A DNA stretch of 64,000 nucleotides from Alisma plantago-aquatica (GCA_963693085.1 OY856409.1:243650558-243714557); one strand, 5' to 3'; positions 9,703 to 22,963 are shown, numbered from the stretch's first letter. Made by a program: numbers and translations. Notes: generated by a model not told the origin, from the letters alone.

Positions 9703-12185
9703 GAAACAATTGGTGTGAATAAACTATAGAGAAAGGAGGTTTGGAAGAGGGTGGAGTAGGTCACGCCTAGGTTGGATCACTCTCTTGTCCAATTAAATTA
9801 CAACTAAATTAAGTAATATTTCATTAGTTTAGTAGTGCATCTAACTAAAAAGTCATAGAAAATGTATACTTGCTCAGATCTATGTGAACCATATATGGTT
9901 TTTGTTCAATTTTTTGATATCTAGCCAATGGTCTAGGTTTATGATCTATTTTGATTTGGCCCTCACGAATATACAGACCTAGGGAAAATAGGGGTCTAGA
10001 GATCCTAATCTAGGGATCCAGTTTTTTAATATAGGTAAATGAAAGTTGGAAGATTAAGGAGATCTTCAGAGCTTATTCCTACTGACCTAGGTAAGTGGTT
10101 CATGTCCATGAGTATTCATACTTGTAATCCAGTATTTTTACATGTTTCTCATATAAGGCATTATGATTTATGTGCTCTAATCTTCTAATATTCTAAGTAA
10201 GATATGAAACTAAAGTTTTCATACCTTCGTAATGGTATTCTGACATATACTCAATATCTCAAGTAGATATATGCTTTAAATGATTGGGATTCATGAACTA
10301 GGTTGATCAGAAAACTAAATGATCATGTTACTATAAGAGTTCTTAGTAATGATTCATATTAATGAATAAGACTATACAATAAGATACACAAACAAGATAG
10401 TCATACTTCACTAATAATTTGGGATAACTTTGTATTTAAGATTAGAAGTAGAAATATGCTATTAAGATTTCTTATATAGATTGATCTTTGAAAAGTAAAA
10501 AGTTATTTATATTTCTTAGAATTATTAATATCTAACATTTAAGAACAATATAAGAATATATGTTTTGAACATATTAAAACATGATCAAGTTTCTAAGATA
10601 ATGATTCTACCAGGATCAGAATGTGTTGAGAATTGAGTTCATGATAATATTACAATATTAGGATGTACTAAGTAATTATTAAATTCCAAGATATGATTTT
10701 TATTAAGATTCATGTTAAGATCAAATTAAATGAGACTTTAAAGATATTGTGTTATCTTGTCAGAAATCATATTTGACATATTTGATATGTAAGTTACTTT
10801 CATATACTTGGTATTTCTATATTCAGTTCAGATTATTTACTTAAGCCTTTAAAATCGGGTGTCATACATCTAATGTTAGAATTTAACTAAGTCATTCAAT
10901 CAAATCAGAGCTATATATTAAGACTTACCAAGACAATAAGAATATCAGATTTTAAATTTAGAGTTAGATTCAGTTTATAATTAAAGAACAAAGATATAGA
11001 GTCATAATTAACAGATTAAGATTCAGAAATAAGATATTTAGATTCAAAAATAAGAAGCTCAGACCAAAGATAGAAAATGACACAAGAGCATTAACTAATT
11101 ACATGATAGGATAAGTCCTCACTAGAGAGTGATGAGATGATTCATAGGGCACGCTGTGCCAGACATTATAAGTGTCACAGAGGAGAAATTCTGACAGAGG
11201 GTGTGTTGCACCATAGAGGACACTTTGGTGTCAACAAAGGGAACATTATGCCACCAAAGGGTGTGTTGCACCATAGAGGACACTTCACTGTCAACATAGG
11301 GTGTGTTGCACCATAGAGGACACTTCGGCATCACAGAGGAGGACATCTCATATAATGGTTGCCACAATCACATAAAAGTCATAAATAATAAACAATACAA
11401 TTTAGAGAATGCACATAATATTATTTATAAGTATAAAATAAAGAATTAATATAAGAGAAGGCATGAGTCAGGCCCTATGTGCAAGTCATGAGGTCCAGAC
11501 CCTTAGTGCAGGCCGATTCAGATACATAACCCAGGCCCAGAGGGAAGGTTATGTGACCCAAGCACCTTAATGCAGGTCATGAGACCCGGGTACCATAGTA
11601 TAGGACTGTAGAGAAAGATAAACTAAAAAGACAAGGACTAAGATAAAGAAAGAAGAATTATTTATGTTTCATAATTTTTGTAGATGTTATGTCAATATCA
11701 TGGATACAATATTTAAGAGTATATTATAGTATCTTATTACTTTAGTTTTGTACATATACAATACTCAAGACACTTATACTAACAACCACTTTCCCAATGC
11801 ATGGATGGGGACGAGATGTCCGCAGGTGAGGAGCATAAACAAAAGTAGCATTTAGAGCCTTAAAGAACAAGGATACAACAAGATAAGATTTGGTGGTGTG
11901 CCAACTATAAGATGATGCTCAGGGTTATAGACTCAGCTATATGTTTTAATGTTTAGAACTTTAGAGTAGAGACTTAAAACGTTAAGTGAGTTTTCCATGT
12001 GGTAACATTTATGTTCCATTTGTAAAAACAATCATGAGAATGGTTTAATACTTCAAAGTTATGTGATTGATTATATTATTGTTATGAATGCCAGTTTTAT
12101 GTAATGCCCCTTTGGGTGCACGAGTTATGGATAACTCGTTGTGGCTTCCACTATGTACATGTGTGTACTTAGGGAGGGTGTTACA
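9703..12185 (+). mobile_element. Element 2: 5' LTR, right part
   Basis: Matches, in order, three separated stretches further right: 14805-15205, 18166-19907 and 28427-28800. It is thus the right part of a long LTR whose left part was displaced by element 1. It ends GGGTGTTACA at 12185 and is followed by a primer site. By eye the copies differ far more than those of element 1 (many substitutions and indels per 100 bases), so element 2 is older, in agreement with the nesting. Confidence 0.85.
11165..11350. repeat. Tandem repeat in element 2 5' LTR
   Basis: About three degenerate copies, roughly 60 bp or shorter, built on GTGTGTTGCACCATAGAGGA plus CACTT-GGTGTCAACA. The other LTR copy has the same array at 19205-19440. 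Confidence 0.75.
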
Positions 12186-13042
12186 TTATGGTATTAGGGC
12201 AACATTATAGTTGGCCACAAGAAGAATTCTCATGTTCTTACATTAAATAAGGGTAGATTGTAATGTTAGAAAGATAACTAGTAGCCCTAGTATGGAAGGA
12301 GTAAGTGAAAGGTAAAGTAGAGGTCGGGTCAGGCAATAAAAGTTCAGATGAAGATTAGGGTTATGTGCATGGATGTTTTAGACTTTAATGTTAACTCTAG
12401 AATTGCATATACCATCCTCTCTCTCTCTCTTTCCCACATGTTTGCGGTATTGTTCACATGCTAATGGTATTTTTGTAGAGATAATGGTATGGGCATCATG
12501 CTTATCTTGCCCTTTTTAGTTCATGTAGTATTGGACATGTGTAGGAGGGAGGTGTTAAGATAAGTGTGATAAGACATGTCACCTCTAAATATATGATCGG
12601 CTGGAATATATCCAAATGTGATAAAGAAAATAAGGTTGGGCATTAAAAGTTTGAGATATATAGTCACATAAACTTAATAAGATATGTAGTAATACCAATG
12701 ATATGTACAAAGGGTAGATAATTTGACATGGATAAGTCGGTTCAATTTAGGGTAAAACCAGAACCCTAATTTAACTTTCTTAGGAAAGAGGAAAGTAAGG
12801 TCCTTTTCCATGTAGATGACGATGATGTGAGATAGATTCAAAAATTCATTAGTTGAATATCCACATGATGATTTTAATAATGTGGCTCGAAATAGATGTT
12901 TAGCCATGTGAATGTCACACCTTGAGAGTGTAATTATTTTTAAGATAATTTGAGAGAGTTTCTATACATAAAATATGCAAAACCCTAAGGTGAATATCCT
13001 AATTAGATTTTGAGAACAAAATTCCTGTAAGGTGGGAAGTAT
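12186..13042 (+). mobile_element. Element 2: interior, non-coding
   Basis: Only ~0.86 kb lies between the two LTRs. No gag or pol motif is visible in any frame. It begins with a primer site and ends with GAGAACAAAATTCC plus GTAAGGTGGGAAGTAT, the same box and polypurine layout as in elements 1 and 3. This is a non-autonomous element that keeps only the signals needed for reverse transcription. Confidence 0.75.
12189..12200 (+). other. Primer binding site, degenerate tRNA-Met
   Basis: TGGTATTAGGGC matches the initiator tRNA-Met site TGGTATCAGAGC at 10 of 12 bases and lies three bases after the LTR end. Its position fixes the element's orientation as plus. Confidence 0.75.
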
Positions 13043-15205
13043 TGTAACATCCTAAACTTTAAAGAAAAGTAATTGGTTGAATTCTTGGTTGAAATGAACA
13101 CTATAATGAAGAGTTATAAAAATCCCAAGGGTCTTTTTTGCAAATATTATATAAAATAGGGTTACATGAGTACTTGTATCCTATAAAAAACCAAACTACT
13201 GATGTACCATATTATACATGACATATAACCGGTTAGGGTTGGTCTCTAGGCCACATAGATATATAAATTATACAAGGGGTGTGCTTTGAGATAGATCTTG
13301 ACCACCAACGAGGAGGCCATGCCATGGTAGGACCTGTAGTCAATGTGATGCCACAATAGGAGACCCATCGTCGGGATACACGTGTGTCAGCTGTGAAGGA
13401 GGCACTCTTAGTCATTAGGGGACTTTGTTCTTTGTCTTGTGATTCACACCTATGATGTGGGGATTTATTCACGGGAAATCCATATATATAATCATTTTGT
13501 TTTATTTTATCTAAGTGGTATAATAGTTCTTGTAATGCACATAGGTAAGATTTTAAACATGGAATTGAAATGAAGTTCCATGCATGAGATAATGACCAAT
13601 ATAGGATAATATTATCCATGTGATCAAATATAAATTTTAGTTTTTTATGTCTCCTATGGATATTCATTTCATAACCACAAGGGGTTGATCCTATGATAAT
13701 ATTACTACACACTCGAAAAATAGCATACTCCTCCCTTGATTGGGAAACCTATCAGAAAATAAACCCAAGGAGATATACATATATAATAGAAACTCATGCT
13801 TCCATTAGGCGGCAATGTGTCACGTGAATGTCCAAAGACCATGACCCCCACCCTGCTGAATCTAGATGGGTGATGAGGCTACCTGGAGGAGCAAGACAAG
13901 GGATGATGCTCCAGCCTAACCCGCTATCGAGGTAGTAAATTCCACACCATATCATGGACTTAAGGTACTATAGTGGTCATTTACTCATACATGTCTCCTT
14001 TGAGCAAAGTGGGGTAGGGCCGGAGGGGTGGTGCCAACCCAGACTGAGGTCTTCGACGAAGACCCCACCGTTCTGGTCTTTGATTGTCAGAGTTGTGGTG
14101 GAAGTAAAGCTCTATTTTACTAGGAAAACAAGGTCCCATTATGGTGAAATAGAGGGAACCTACACTCTGATCTCAGTCATGGCCACGTACAAGGAGGCAA
14201 CATGGACATAGGACGATGCTCGAGGAAGAAACCAGTTAGGACGGTGGTGTACATCTTTGCCACTATTTCACAAGAGAATGGGGTTTATTTTTTTGGTGTG
14301 CATGCCAGTCAGATGATGTCTACAGTGAATCCTCACGTGTTTCATGTTCGTGTGATCAAAGGCCCTTCTAGGGACAATGAGTGTCCCCGAGCGATGTGAC
14401 TTCCTATTCAAGAAGGTGTTGCCAATGGTGTTTTGATGATCTTAAAGATCTGAGGTGCCTATTGCATGAGAGGCGTTCTTTTAGGAAGTGTCTAACCTAG
14501 TGTTTGCACCGCCAAGAGATCCTGGGTGGTGGTGGAGCTTCCATATCCATTTGGGACATGAATACCGATCAGGGCCGGTTGCTCGATTTCCTACAGCGGT
14601 GGTGGCAAACACGTACTAAGAAAAATAAAAGAAGTGAATGACAAATATTACTACACATTTGTGAGGTGAGTCCAGGGATGGTGAAGGGGAATTACATCTA
14701 TCATGCCTCCACCAATACCATGTATGGACACCATAGAGGTAAGGTGTGTGTGTTAATGGAGAAGGAGACCTGATGGTAGTTGGACTCCTGCTTTCTATGC
14801 GTGATGGAATTGGTTGTTGTGAGTGAATTGTAGAGAAAGGAGGATTGGAACTGGGTGGAGAGGTTCACACCTAGGGAAGATCCCCCATTTGTCCAATTAA
14901 AGTCTGACTAAAGTAAGTAATGTTTTATTAATTCAAATTGCATCTAACTCAAAAAAATCATAGAAAATGTATCGTAGCTCAAAAATATATGAACCATTTA
15001 TAGTTTTTGTTCAATTTTTTAGGATCTAGCCAATGGTCTAGGTTTTATAAACTATTTTGATTTGGTTCTAATGAATATCTAGATCTAGGGAAATTAAGGT
15101 TTGAACATCCTAATCTAGGGTTCAAGTTTTGTAATACAAGTAAATGAAAGTTGGAAGATCAAGGATATCTTAGGATTTTATACTTACTGACCTAGGGAAG
15201 TGGTT
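13043..15205 (+). mobile_element. Element 2: 3' LTR, segment 1
   Basis: Starts TGTAACATCC directly after the polypurine region (interior ends ...GGTGGGAAGTAT). From about 14805 it matches the 5' LTR copy at 9703; the part before that has no partner in the window because the left part of the 5' LTR is missing. The LTR termini TGTAACA...TGTTACA form a 7-bp inverted repeat. ORFs here (for example on the minus strand at 13233-13712) have no recognisable domain and I treat them as chance. Confidence 0.8.
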
Positions 15206-18165
15206 TTCATGGAACTATTTGTTACCCTAAGTCCACACTCCTAATGGCTACAGAGTCAAAGATGAGTCGACTTGGGCTTCCGTCCCTAGAATGGATCTCA
15301 TAACATATTTTACATAGGCAGTATATATGTAAAAGTAGTAACAACAAGACCAAAGAGATAACAAGATACTAAACATGGAGATAATATATATGTACCCATT
15401 TCTAGATTCAAGTACCCCATTGGTGTTTCATTTCATAGCTTAGAATCTTCAGAGCAGTGAATCTTCATTTATAAACTAAAAATTTGATAAACAAAACATA
15501 TTAATGCTACAACATTAAGTACGTTATGAAAAGGAATTTAAATAATTTAAGAGTAATGCAAAACTTGCTTGGCTAGAAACATGACCATAATCAAAAAGAA
15601 GAAACAAAGAGGGAACACATAACGACATCATTTTATACAAAGCATGTTTTAAGTTCCTTTATCCATTATGTCAATGTTAGGTTGCATCATGGCTTTCTTT
15701 ATATTATATTTAAGGTTTGTCAACATAGAATATTCAAACATGGAAGTAGTAATCATAGGAACAATAGCTCACCCAAGTAAGTAAGTAGCCAAGCATTCAT
15801 ACCGGCATACATACAAGCAAGCCAATATCATAGTAGGATCAAAAGGAAAACATACCTCGTGAGTAGAGTACAAGATTAACATACGTGATTAGAAAACCAT
15901 GACTTGCATCTTGACTATATCTTGGCCATTAGGTCATCATAGAGATCCTGACATTATAACTAGGTACCAAAGGATTAACACCAATAATGACTAGGTCTCG
16001 TCTATCATTATTATGATGGTTGGATGTGTCACCCAAATCTATATATAATTCATCATTGATTTTTATATCTCAAACTAGGTCATGCATCATCGTTATCATG
16101 TTACATCATATTGTGTTCATCTAAATCTTGGGTAAGACATCACAACTAATAACAAGGGTCATGAGATTTGGGATGCATGATCTTAGCATAGAACACATGA
16201 GGTTCAAGTGAGATTAAGCAACATGAGTATCAACGTAGTCAAACTAGTCATATCAAATCAATTTCAAGCAATAGCATTACATCCCAAGTTATAGAAGCAT
16301 TAGGTAGAACATGTTAAGTTTTAGGGTTATAGCATGATGATTTGTCTACTTTGAAGTCATAATTTAGATTTCTAAGCTTTATTGATCAAAACTTGTACAA
16401 GATTGAAGATTTAGTTACTAAAGTCCACAAATTTCATAATAGGTAGCATGTGGTACACCATGAGCCCATCAATCAAGTTACACATGACCAATGTACGTCC
16501 ATTGGTTCAAAAAGATACAAGAGCTAACTAATCCAGAATTTGGATGCTCATTTAATGATTAGATATGTCAAAGTCAGTATCATAATGCATAAGCAAAGGC
16601 GACCACTATAAGGTTAAAAGAGTAAAATTACACATCAAATGTGATCACTTCATGATTCAAGGTAAAGGATGGATGAAAGTTATTGTCGTTAAGCTTAAGA
16701 GTGATATAGGAAGTAATAATGTGATTTTGAAGAAAGGTATCTCATAAAACATTCAAGAAGTTCATACAAGTAATGGTATTTCGGATATCATAAGAAATTA
16801 AAGCAAAATTAGGTTCTTAAACAAGTTCCATTGGATATATCTCATTTAGAGGATAAAAATACTATATTGGTTTTCCTGATTAGGTTGAGGTAGAGTTATG
16901 GATTTTTGAACATTAGAGTCCAAACAATAAGGAAAAAAGCAATAATATACCTAATGTGAATGTCACAGGGCACTACCTTGATTCCACCCATGATCTTAAT
17001 CGTCGATCCCATATCACACAGCCCACATGGCACAACCATCTGAGCGATTGCTCCTATGCTCTTGTGGTCCGGAGTTGTGACCTAACGCTCCCAAACGCCT
17101 TGCATCACTCGCCCCGGTTAGCATGCCCTCTGTCGATCGTCGATGGTTGCTCATCGTTGCCGCTGATCGTGCCCATGACTCGACCAATCGTCAGCATAGT
17201 CACAACCAACCATGACACCAGGCCACTCAAAGCTCACTGGAGCTGGTGAAGGGGGAGCTTTGGAGTAGTATTGTGGCATGCAAAGGTGCCACCCGAAGTG
17301 CCCATGCTCGATCGAGACATGGGGGGTGAAAAGAAAATACATTGATCATCAACGAAGAAAACCCCAAACTTGGTGGGCGGTGGCGCCGCCGCAAATAGGG
17401 GAAGAAGGTGAAGGGAAAATTGGGTGCTAGGGTACCCAAAATGCTCAAAAAGAGAAGATAAATTGAAGAAAAGGAAAGAGGGAGGTGAGGCGGATTGATT
17501 GAGCCTTTTAAAAGGAGGAGATATGGTGTATAGGGTGGTCAGACCACCTACACCGACCACCTGATCTTGTGTCAGGCAAGTAGGTGAGCGAGAAGAAGCG
17601 ATGGTCATTGGATCAGTTTGGTGATCCACGACATGGGGAGCTAAGGGTCAAGATTTGACACCCATAGAATCGAGACTCAACATTGGAGGAGAGCAAGTGA
17701 CCCAGATTTGCAAGAAAAGAAAAGGTGAGGGGGAAAATGGGTTGTGCGTGCCCAATATGGCCCAATTAGGGTCACAAATCAATAAAAATCAATTAAAAAA
17801 TACATGTAATTAACCCAACTTCAAAGGTCCATAACTTGGTCTAGGATGATCAGATTGGGGCAATTTTTAAAACATTGGAAAGGTAATCAAACTCTATACC
17901 ACAAAATATAAATATCAAAGCAAGAAGAGTTCATTGAAAGTATTCAATTTTGATTGCAAGTGGATGATACATAATAGGCTTGATACTTGCTTCAACACTC
18001 GAATTGAAGGCATATACAAGCATAGACTAATACTTATTTGAAGATAACTTATCAATTGAGCATCAAGTAGCTCAAAGTAATAAAAATTGAGGGTGAGTAA
18101 GGGTATTGAGTACAAAAGAGCATTTAATGAGTCCAGACGTACATAGAGAAAATCCAAGTTATCAT
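15206..18165. mobile_element. Unidentified 3-kb insertion in element 2 LTR
   Basis: In the other LTR copy CTAGGTAAGTGG runs straight into TTCATGTCCATGAG (near 10095). Here the same two parts are split by about 2.96 kb, and AGTGGTT occurs at both junctions (15199-15205 and 18166-18172). No LTR ends, terminal inverted repeats or coding domains are clear. On the minus strand a GC-richer part (17650-17000) has a TTTTAAAA box followed by a pyrimidine-rich leader, like the promoter region of a gypsy LTR, so a solo LTR in minus orientation is possible. That identity is inference. Confidence 0.55.
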
Positions 18166-19907
18166 AGTGGTTCATGCCCATGAGTATTCACACCTATTAA
18201 TCTCAGTATTTTTACATGTTTCTCATATAAGGCATTATGATTTATGTGTTCTAGTCTTCTAAGATTCTAAGTAATATATGCAACCAAAGTTTTCATACTT
18301 TGATGATGGTATTCTCATATATACTCAATATCTCAAGTAGAGATATGATATAAATTATTCAGATTCATGAACTAGTTTCATGGGAAAACTAAACGATCAT
18401 GTTCCTATAAGAGTTCTTAGTAATAATTCATAATAATGAATTAATATTGCAAGATAACATACACAAGAAAGATAGTCATATTTAATTGATAGTTTGGGAT
18501 AAATTCATGTTTAAGATTTCAAGTAGAAATATACTATTAAGATTTCTTATATAGATTGAGCTTTGAGAACTACGAACTTATTTATATTTATTAGAATGAT
18601 TAATATCTAAGAGTTAAGAACAATACAATAATGCATGTTTTGAAAATATTAAGCATGATCAAGTTTCTAAGATAAAGATTCTACAATGCTCAAAATGTGT
18701 TGAAAATTGAGTTCATGGTAATATTAGGAGATTAGGATGTGCTAAGTAATGATTAAGTTCCAAGATAAGATTTCTATTAAGATTCATGTTAAGATCAGAT
18801 TCGATGAGACTTCAAAGAGATTGAGTTATGTTGTCAAAAATCATGTTTGACATATTTGATACTTAAACTACTTTCATGTACTTGGTGTTTCTACATTAGT
18901 TCTGATTATTTAGTTAAGCCTCTAGACTTAGGTATCACACATCTAATATCAAATTTTAATTAAGTTATTCAAACAATTCATAGGTTCAAATTAAGATTTA
19001 CCAAGACAATAGGAGTATCAGATTTTAGATTTAGAGTTAGTTTTGGTTTAGAATTAAAGAATAGAGATATAGAGTTAGAGATAATATATATAGATTCAAA
19101 AATATGAGATTAAGATTCAGAGATAATAAATTAAGAACAAAGGTAGAAAATGATATAAGAACAATATCTAATTACATATAGGATAAGTCCTCACTAAAGA
19201 GTCATGGGATGATTCAGAGGGTGCACTATGATAGACACTTCGGGTGTCATAGAGGATACATTGTCCCGACAGAGGGTGTTTTGCACCATAGAGGACACTT
19301 GGGTGTCAATAGAGGGCACATTGTACCCATAGAGAGTGTGTTGCAACATAGTGGACACTTCAGTGTCAACCTAGGGCACATTATGTCAAAAGAGGGTATG
19401 TTACACCACAGATGATACTTTTATGTCATGGATGGGGACTTATTGTATAATGGTGGCCACAATTAGATAAAACTCATAAATAAAAAATATTCAACTTCAG
19501 AGCATGCACATAGTCTAATTATAAGTATAAAATAAGAAATTAATATAAGAGAAGACATGACTCATGCACTTTGTGCAAGTAATGAGGCCCGAGACCTTAG
19601 TGTAGGACGATTCAGATAAATAACCCAGACCCAGAGTGCAGGTTATGTGACCCAAGCGCCATAGTGTAGGTCATGAGACTGAGGTACCAGAGTATAGGTC
19701 TGTAGAGAAAGATAAGGAAAAAATTCAAGAGCTATGCTAAAGAAAGAAGAGTTGTTTATGTTTCAAAAGTTCTACAAATGTTATGTTAATATTATGTATA
19801 AAATCTTTAAGAGTATCTTATAGTATCTTATTACTTTATTTTTTCACATATAGAATACTCATGCCACTTATGCTAACAACATTTTTTCTGATACATGGTT
19901 GGGAACG
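18166..19907 (+). mobile_element. Element 2: 3' LTR, segment 2
   Basis: Homologous to 10095-11810 throughout, starting at TGGTTCATGCCCATGAG and ending at GGGAACG, where the minus-strand solo LTR is inserted. Confidence 0.85.
19205..19440. repeat. Tandem repeat in element 2 3' LTR
   Basis: About four degenerate units of ~60 bp (core TTGCACCATAGAGGACACTT, then GGTGTCAA-AGAGGGCACATT). Matches the array at 11165-11350 in the other LTR. Confidence 0.75.
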
Positions 19908-21487
19908 TGATCGGCCTGAATCACGCGTCCGGATGGGAGGCAGATTCAGAAAGAATCGAACCTTTAAATTTATAACCTAAAAACTTCAAGGATCCCCGCA
20001 ACTTTATTACGGGGTCAAAGTAGATATACGGGGTTGAATACAGGAACATAGTGACGTTTAAGATACTTGATATTTGTTCTTGAGTCAAATAAGACAAGAG
20101 GATAGTCGATAAAAGTATGGAGCTAGAACTAGTCTAGAGGGTTGTCACGAATTAAAATAGAACAAAGAAAATACCACAAAATAGAGTCTGTAGGATTCTA
20201 CTAATCAGAGAGAAGGAATTTCTGGCTATGTAACCACAAGTTGGGCAGTCTATGCACTCGTTCTCGGGCATAGACAACCCTCTAAAACCTCAGCAAGAAA
20301 CCTACAATCAAACATAGCATGGACTGTGGTATATGTTCCTGTGGGGTCATCCCACTCGCTCTCGGGAAGTGTGACTAAAACCCATCTATGGTATGAAACC
20401 TCTCTCAAGGATGACAAACCAACATCCTAGAATATTCTAGATACCCTCTCAGGTCTAGAATATTCTGGGATGTTAGGAACAGACGACCTTGGACTGTCCT
20501 CCTTTTAGATTTCGATTCAAACTATCTTCTCTTGTCAATTTCTGCAACGAATCTCTCGATATAGGTAGAAATAGCAGTTCAAGAAAGAAAGAGATCAACC
20601 AAACTAGCAATCATAACCACAAAGAGAAGATAGAACAGAAAATGTACTAGATCTGGATTAAATCTACTTGCTTTAGGCAAAAGTACATAAACATGCCCAA
20701 AACGGGCTACAAAGCCAAGAAGGAGCTCAACTAGCCATGGACAAGCATAGTTGGCACTGAACAAAGATGAAAAAACACCATTTGTACAGAAACAAAGGAG
20801 AATAGTAGAAGAAAGGAGGAGAAGAAGAGATTTAGCCCATAGAGGAGAGGTGAATCTCGCTCCCTAGCCTCTGTATAGGCCGGATCTCGTCTTTTGGGTC
20901 GTCCTCCTTGATCTTCTGGACTCCTTGGCCTCCTTAATCTCTAGATCCACCCCGAGTAGTAGCTTGGTTGGTGGATGTGGGTGGAAGATGATGGTGTGGA
21001 CGTTCTCCTTCTCTCGAAGAAGATGGACCCTCAATCTTATCTCTCCTTAGCTTCCACCTTTGGAGATCAAAGACTCGAGGTGGAAGATGATGGGGGTGGA
21101 AGCACCCTGAAGAGACGGGCGTAGAATGCGCACTTCGGCCTTCTCAAACCTCTAGACTCTCCCACGGGGCTCTGAGAACCTCACCAGGTTGGGACCACTA
21201 GGTGGACAAACTCCCCAGATCGGAACCTCCCTTCAGGAGGAGAGGGGTGGGTATTTATAGGAGGGGCTATCGCAGCTTTGATCTAGGTTGCAGCTTACTC
21301 ACCATGGTCGTAGTGATAACCGCGGGTCACTGTCCTCACGAGGTCACGGTCTGTGGTCAGGGTACCTTCTGCGGTCGCAGTTTGAGGTCGTGGATTCACC
21401 ATGGTCGAGGCATAGGCCCTGGTCATGGTCAGCTCTGAAATTGCGGCAGTGACTTGGATCGCGGTCGAGGTGGGTTCCTAGACCGTG

Positions 21488-21960
21488 CACTAGTACAGAT
21501 ACAACATTCAATGTCACTTTTCTGGGCGTCAGTTATTTAGGAAATCCGAAGCCTATAACATTCAACGTCGGTGATGTAGGTCATCTGACATCTATAGTCA
21601 AGATATGGGTACAACTTTGTATTCAGCGTCGGCTGGGTAACACAAAACCGACGCCTAAAATCACCCGTGAAATCCAATTTTCGAGCGAAAAAAATTTGGC
21701 CCCAAAGTGTCACATACAGTGTCGGTTTTTTAGCATCAAACTGACGCCTATAGAAGATGAAAATTTGCGTGAAAAGTTCCAGCTTAGGTGTCGGTTATCC
21801 TTTCATAACTGATGCCGATAATGGTTCCCGCCAAATTATTTAGGGCAAAATTTGTCTAATTGGACGTCGGTTGTTTAAGTAGAACCGACGTCGAAGAATT
21901 TAGGTGTCGGTTTTATGTTATAACTGACGCCGAATACCCACTTAATAAACCCTTGAACGG
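21488..21960. repeat. Left subterminal repeats of CACTA 1
   Basis: Terminal inverted repeat followed by repeated motifs in both orientations: GCGTCAGTTATTTAG, GTGTCGGTTTTTTAG, GGTGTCGGTTATCC, GACGTCGGTTGTTTAAG, AACTGACGCCGA. In CACTA elements such repeats are bound by the element-encoded TNPA-type protein. The same motif family occurs at 27640-28093 and in CACTA 2. Confidence 0.8.
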
Positions 21961-22357
21961 CCACTGTTCCCCTTTCTTCTGTTTCATCGCGAAGCAACTG
22001 TTTCGCCCCTCTGCTCTTGCTGCTTTGCCACCCGCCCGCCCGGTGTTTCTCGCCACCTGCTGCTGTCGCTCGCCGCCGACGCCGAACGCCGTTGTTTTCT
22101 CGCCATCAACGCCGGACGCCGCTGCTTGCTGCTCTGCGTCGCCTCCACCGTCCTCTTTGCCGCCGGCTGCCGTCTTCTTCCTTGGCGTCGCCCACCATCC
22201 TTCCTTGCCATCGCCGTTGTCCTCCTTGCCATCACCGCTGCCTTCTCCGTGCTCGCCGCCGTCCTCCCTACCGTGTCGCCTGCCTGCTGCCCGCCATAGC
22301 CTCCAGGTAGTAGTCGTAGCCTCTGTTCTTCCTTCTCCCTATCTCTTTACCTACAAC
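21961..22357 (+). other. GC-rich leader of CACTA 1
   Basis: Strongly C-rich, with CGCCG-type repeats. ORFs in several frames here translate to low-complexity Pro/Ser/Arg runs with no domain. A comparable C-rich stretch sits at the same place in CACTA 2 (60616-61140). I take it as an untranslated leader or promoter-proximal region rather than a gene. Confidence 0.5.
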
Positions 22358-22441
22358 AAACACGGCCGTGGCTGTGTTGGCCTACAACGGCCATGCTGGG
22401 CAGCACGGCCGTGGTAGGCCAACACAGCCACAGCCGTGTTT
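22358..22441. repeat. 28-bp inverted repeat
   Basis: Left arm 22358-22385 (begins AAACACGGCCGTGGC) and right arm 22414-22441 (ends GCCACAGCCGTGTTT) pair with a single mismatch around a 28-base spacer that itself contains CAGCACGGCCGTG. A related motif, AACACGGCCGTGTAGTGAAG, occurs near the right end at about 27811. Confidence 0.8.
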
Positions 22442-22773
22442 GCTATTGGTAAGGATATGAACAAATCTATATGTAATGATTTATGTAGATTCTAGGATAC
22501 AAACAAATCTTTTGCTTGTATATATTTGTGCTTCTAATCCTAATGCTTGACCTAATTCAGTAAATTTTGATGCATGTTGAAATAAGATTTAAACTTGTCC
22601 ATTCTAGCATCCTAATTTGATTTGATTAAACCCTAACATTGATGAAACCCTAACATCAATTGTGATGAAACCCTAACATGTACATATCTATTATTGTGTT
22701 TGTTGGCCTAGAAACCCGTCCATGATTTACTCATTAGGAGTAAATCTTGGATAGTCCCCGGTTTGGGACTGTT

Positions 22774-22963
22774 CTTGAACACCTAATCTCACTTAGGATG
22801 TAAGTGTATAATGTGTATTGGGTTTTCGAGAAAATTTTGGTAGCATTTCCTCGTTTGTTCTCTAAGTACATATGTACTTAGAGAACAGCGGGGAAATGCT
22901 GCCGAAATTTTTTTGAAAACCCAATATACATTATACACTTACTAGTGAGATTAGGTGTTCAAG
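22774..22963. repeat. Long fold-back (~95-bp arms) in CACTA 1
   Basis: The sequence from CTTGAACACCTAATCTCACT to the centre GTACATATGTAC is followed by its inverted copy ending AGTGAGATTAGGTGTTCAAG. Arms pair with a few mismatches and small bulges. A near-identical fold-back lies at 61744-61933 in CACTA 2, at the same distance before the transposase start. Confidence 0.85.

Noticed and set aside
11122..11367. 81 aa minus-strand ORF
   Set aside because: Lies entirely in the LTR tandem repeat; its internal repetition is the DNA repeat.
13233..13712. 159 aa minus-strand ORF
   Set aside because: No domain, sits in element 2's LTR, and frame composition looks like chance.
17234..17629. 131 aa minus-strand ORF with Pro/Ser-rich sequence
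   Set aside because: Overlaps three other open frames in a pyrimidine-rich leader-like stretch; no family resemblance.
21860..22417. 185 aa Pro/Ser/Ala-rich ORF
   Set aside because: C-rich leader of CACTA 1; three frames are open at once, and the matching stretch of CACTA 2 does not encode the same protein.
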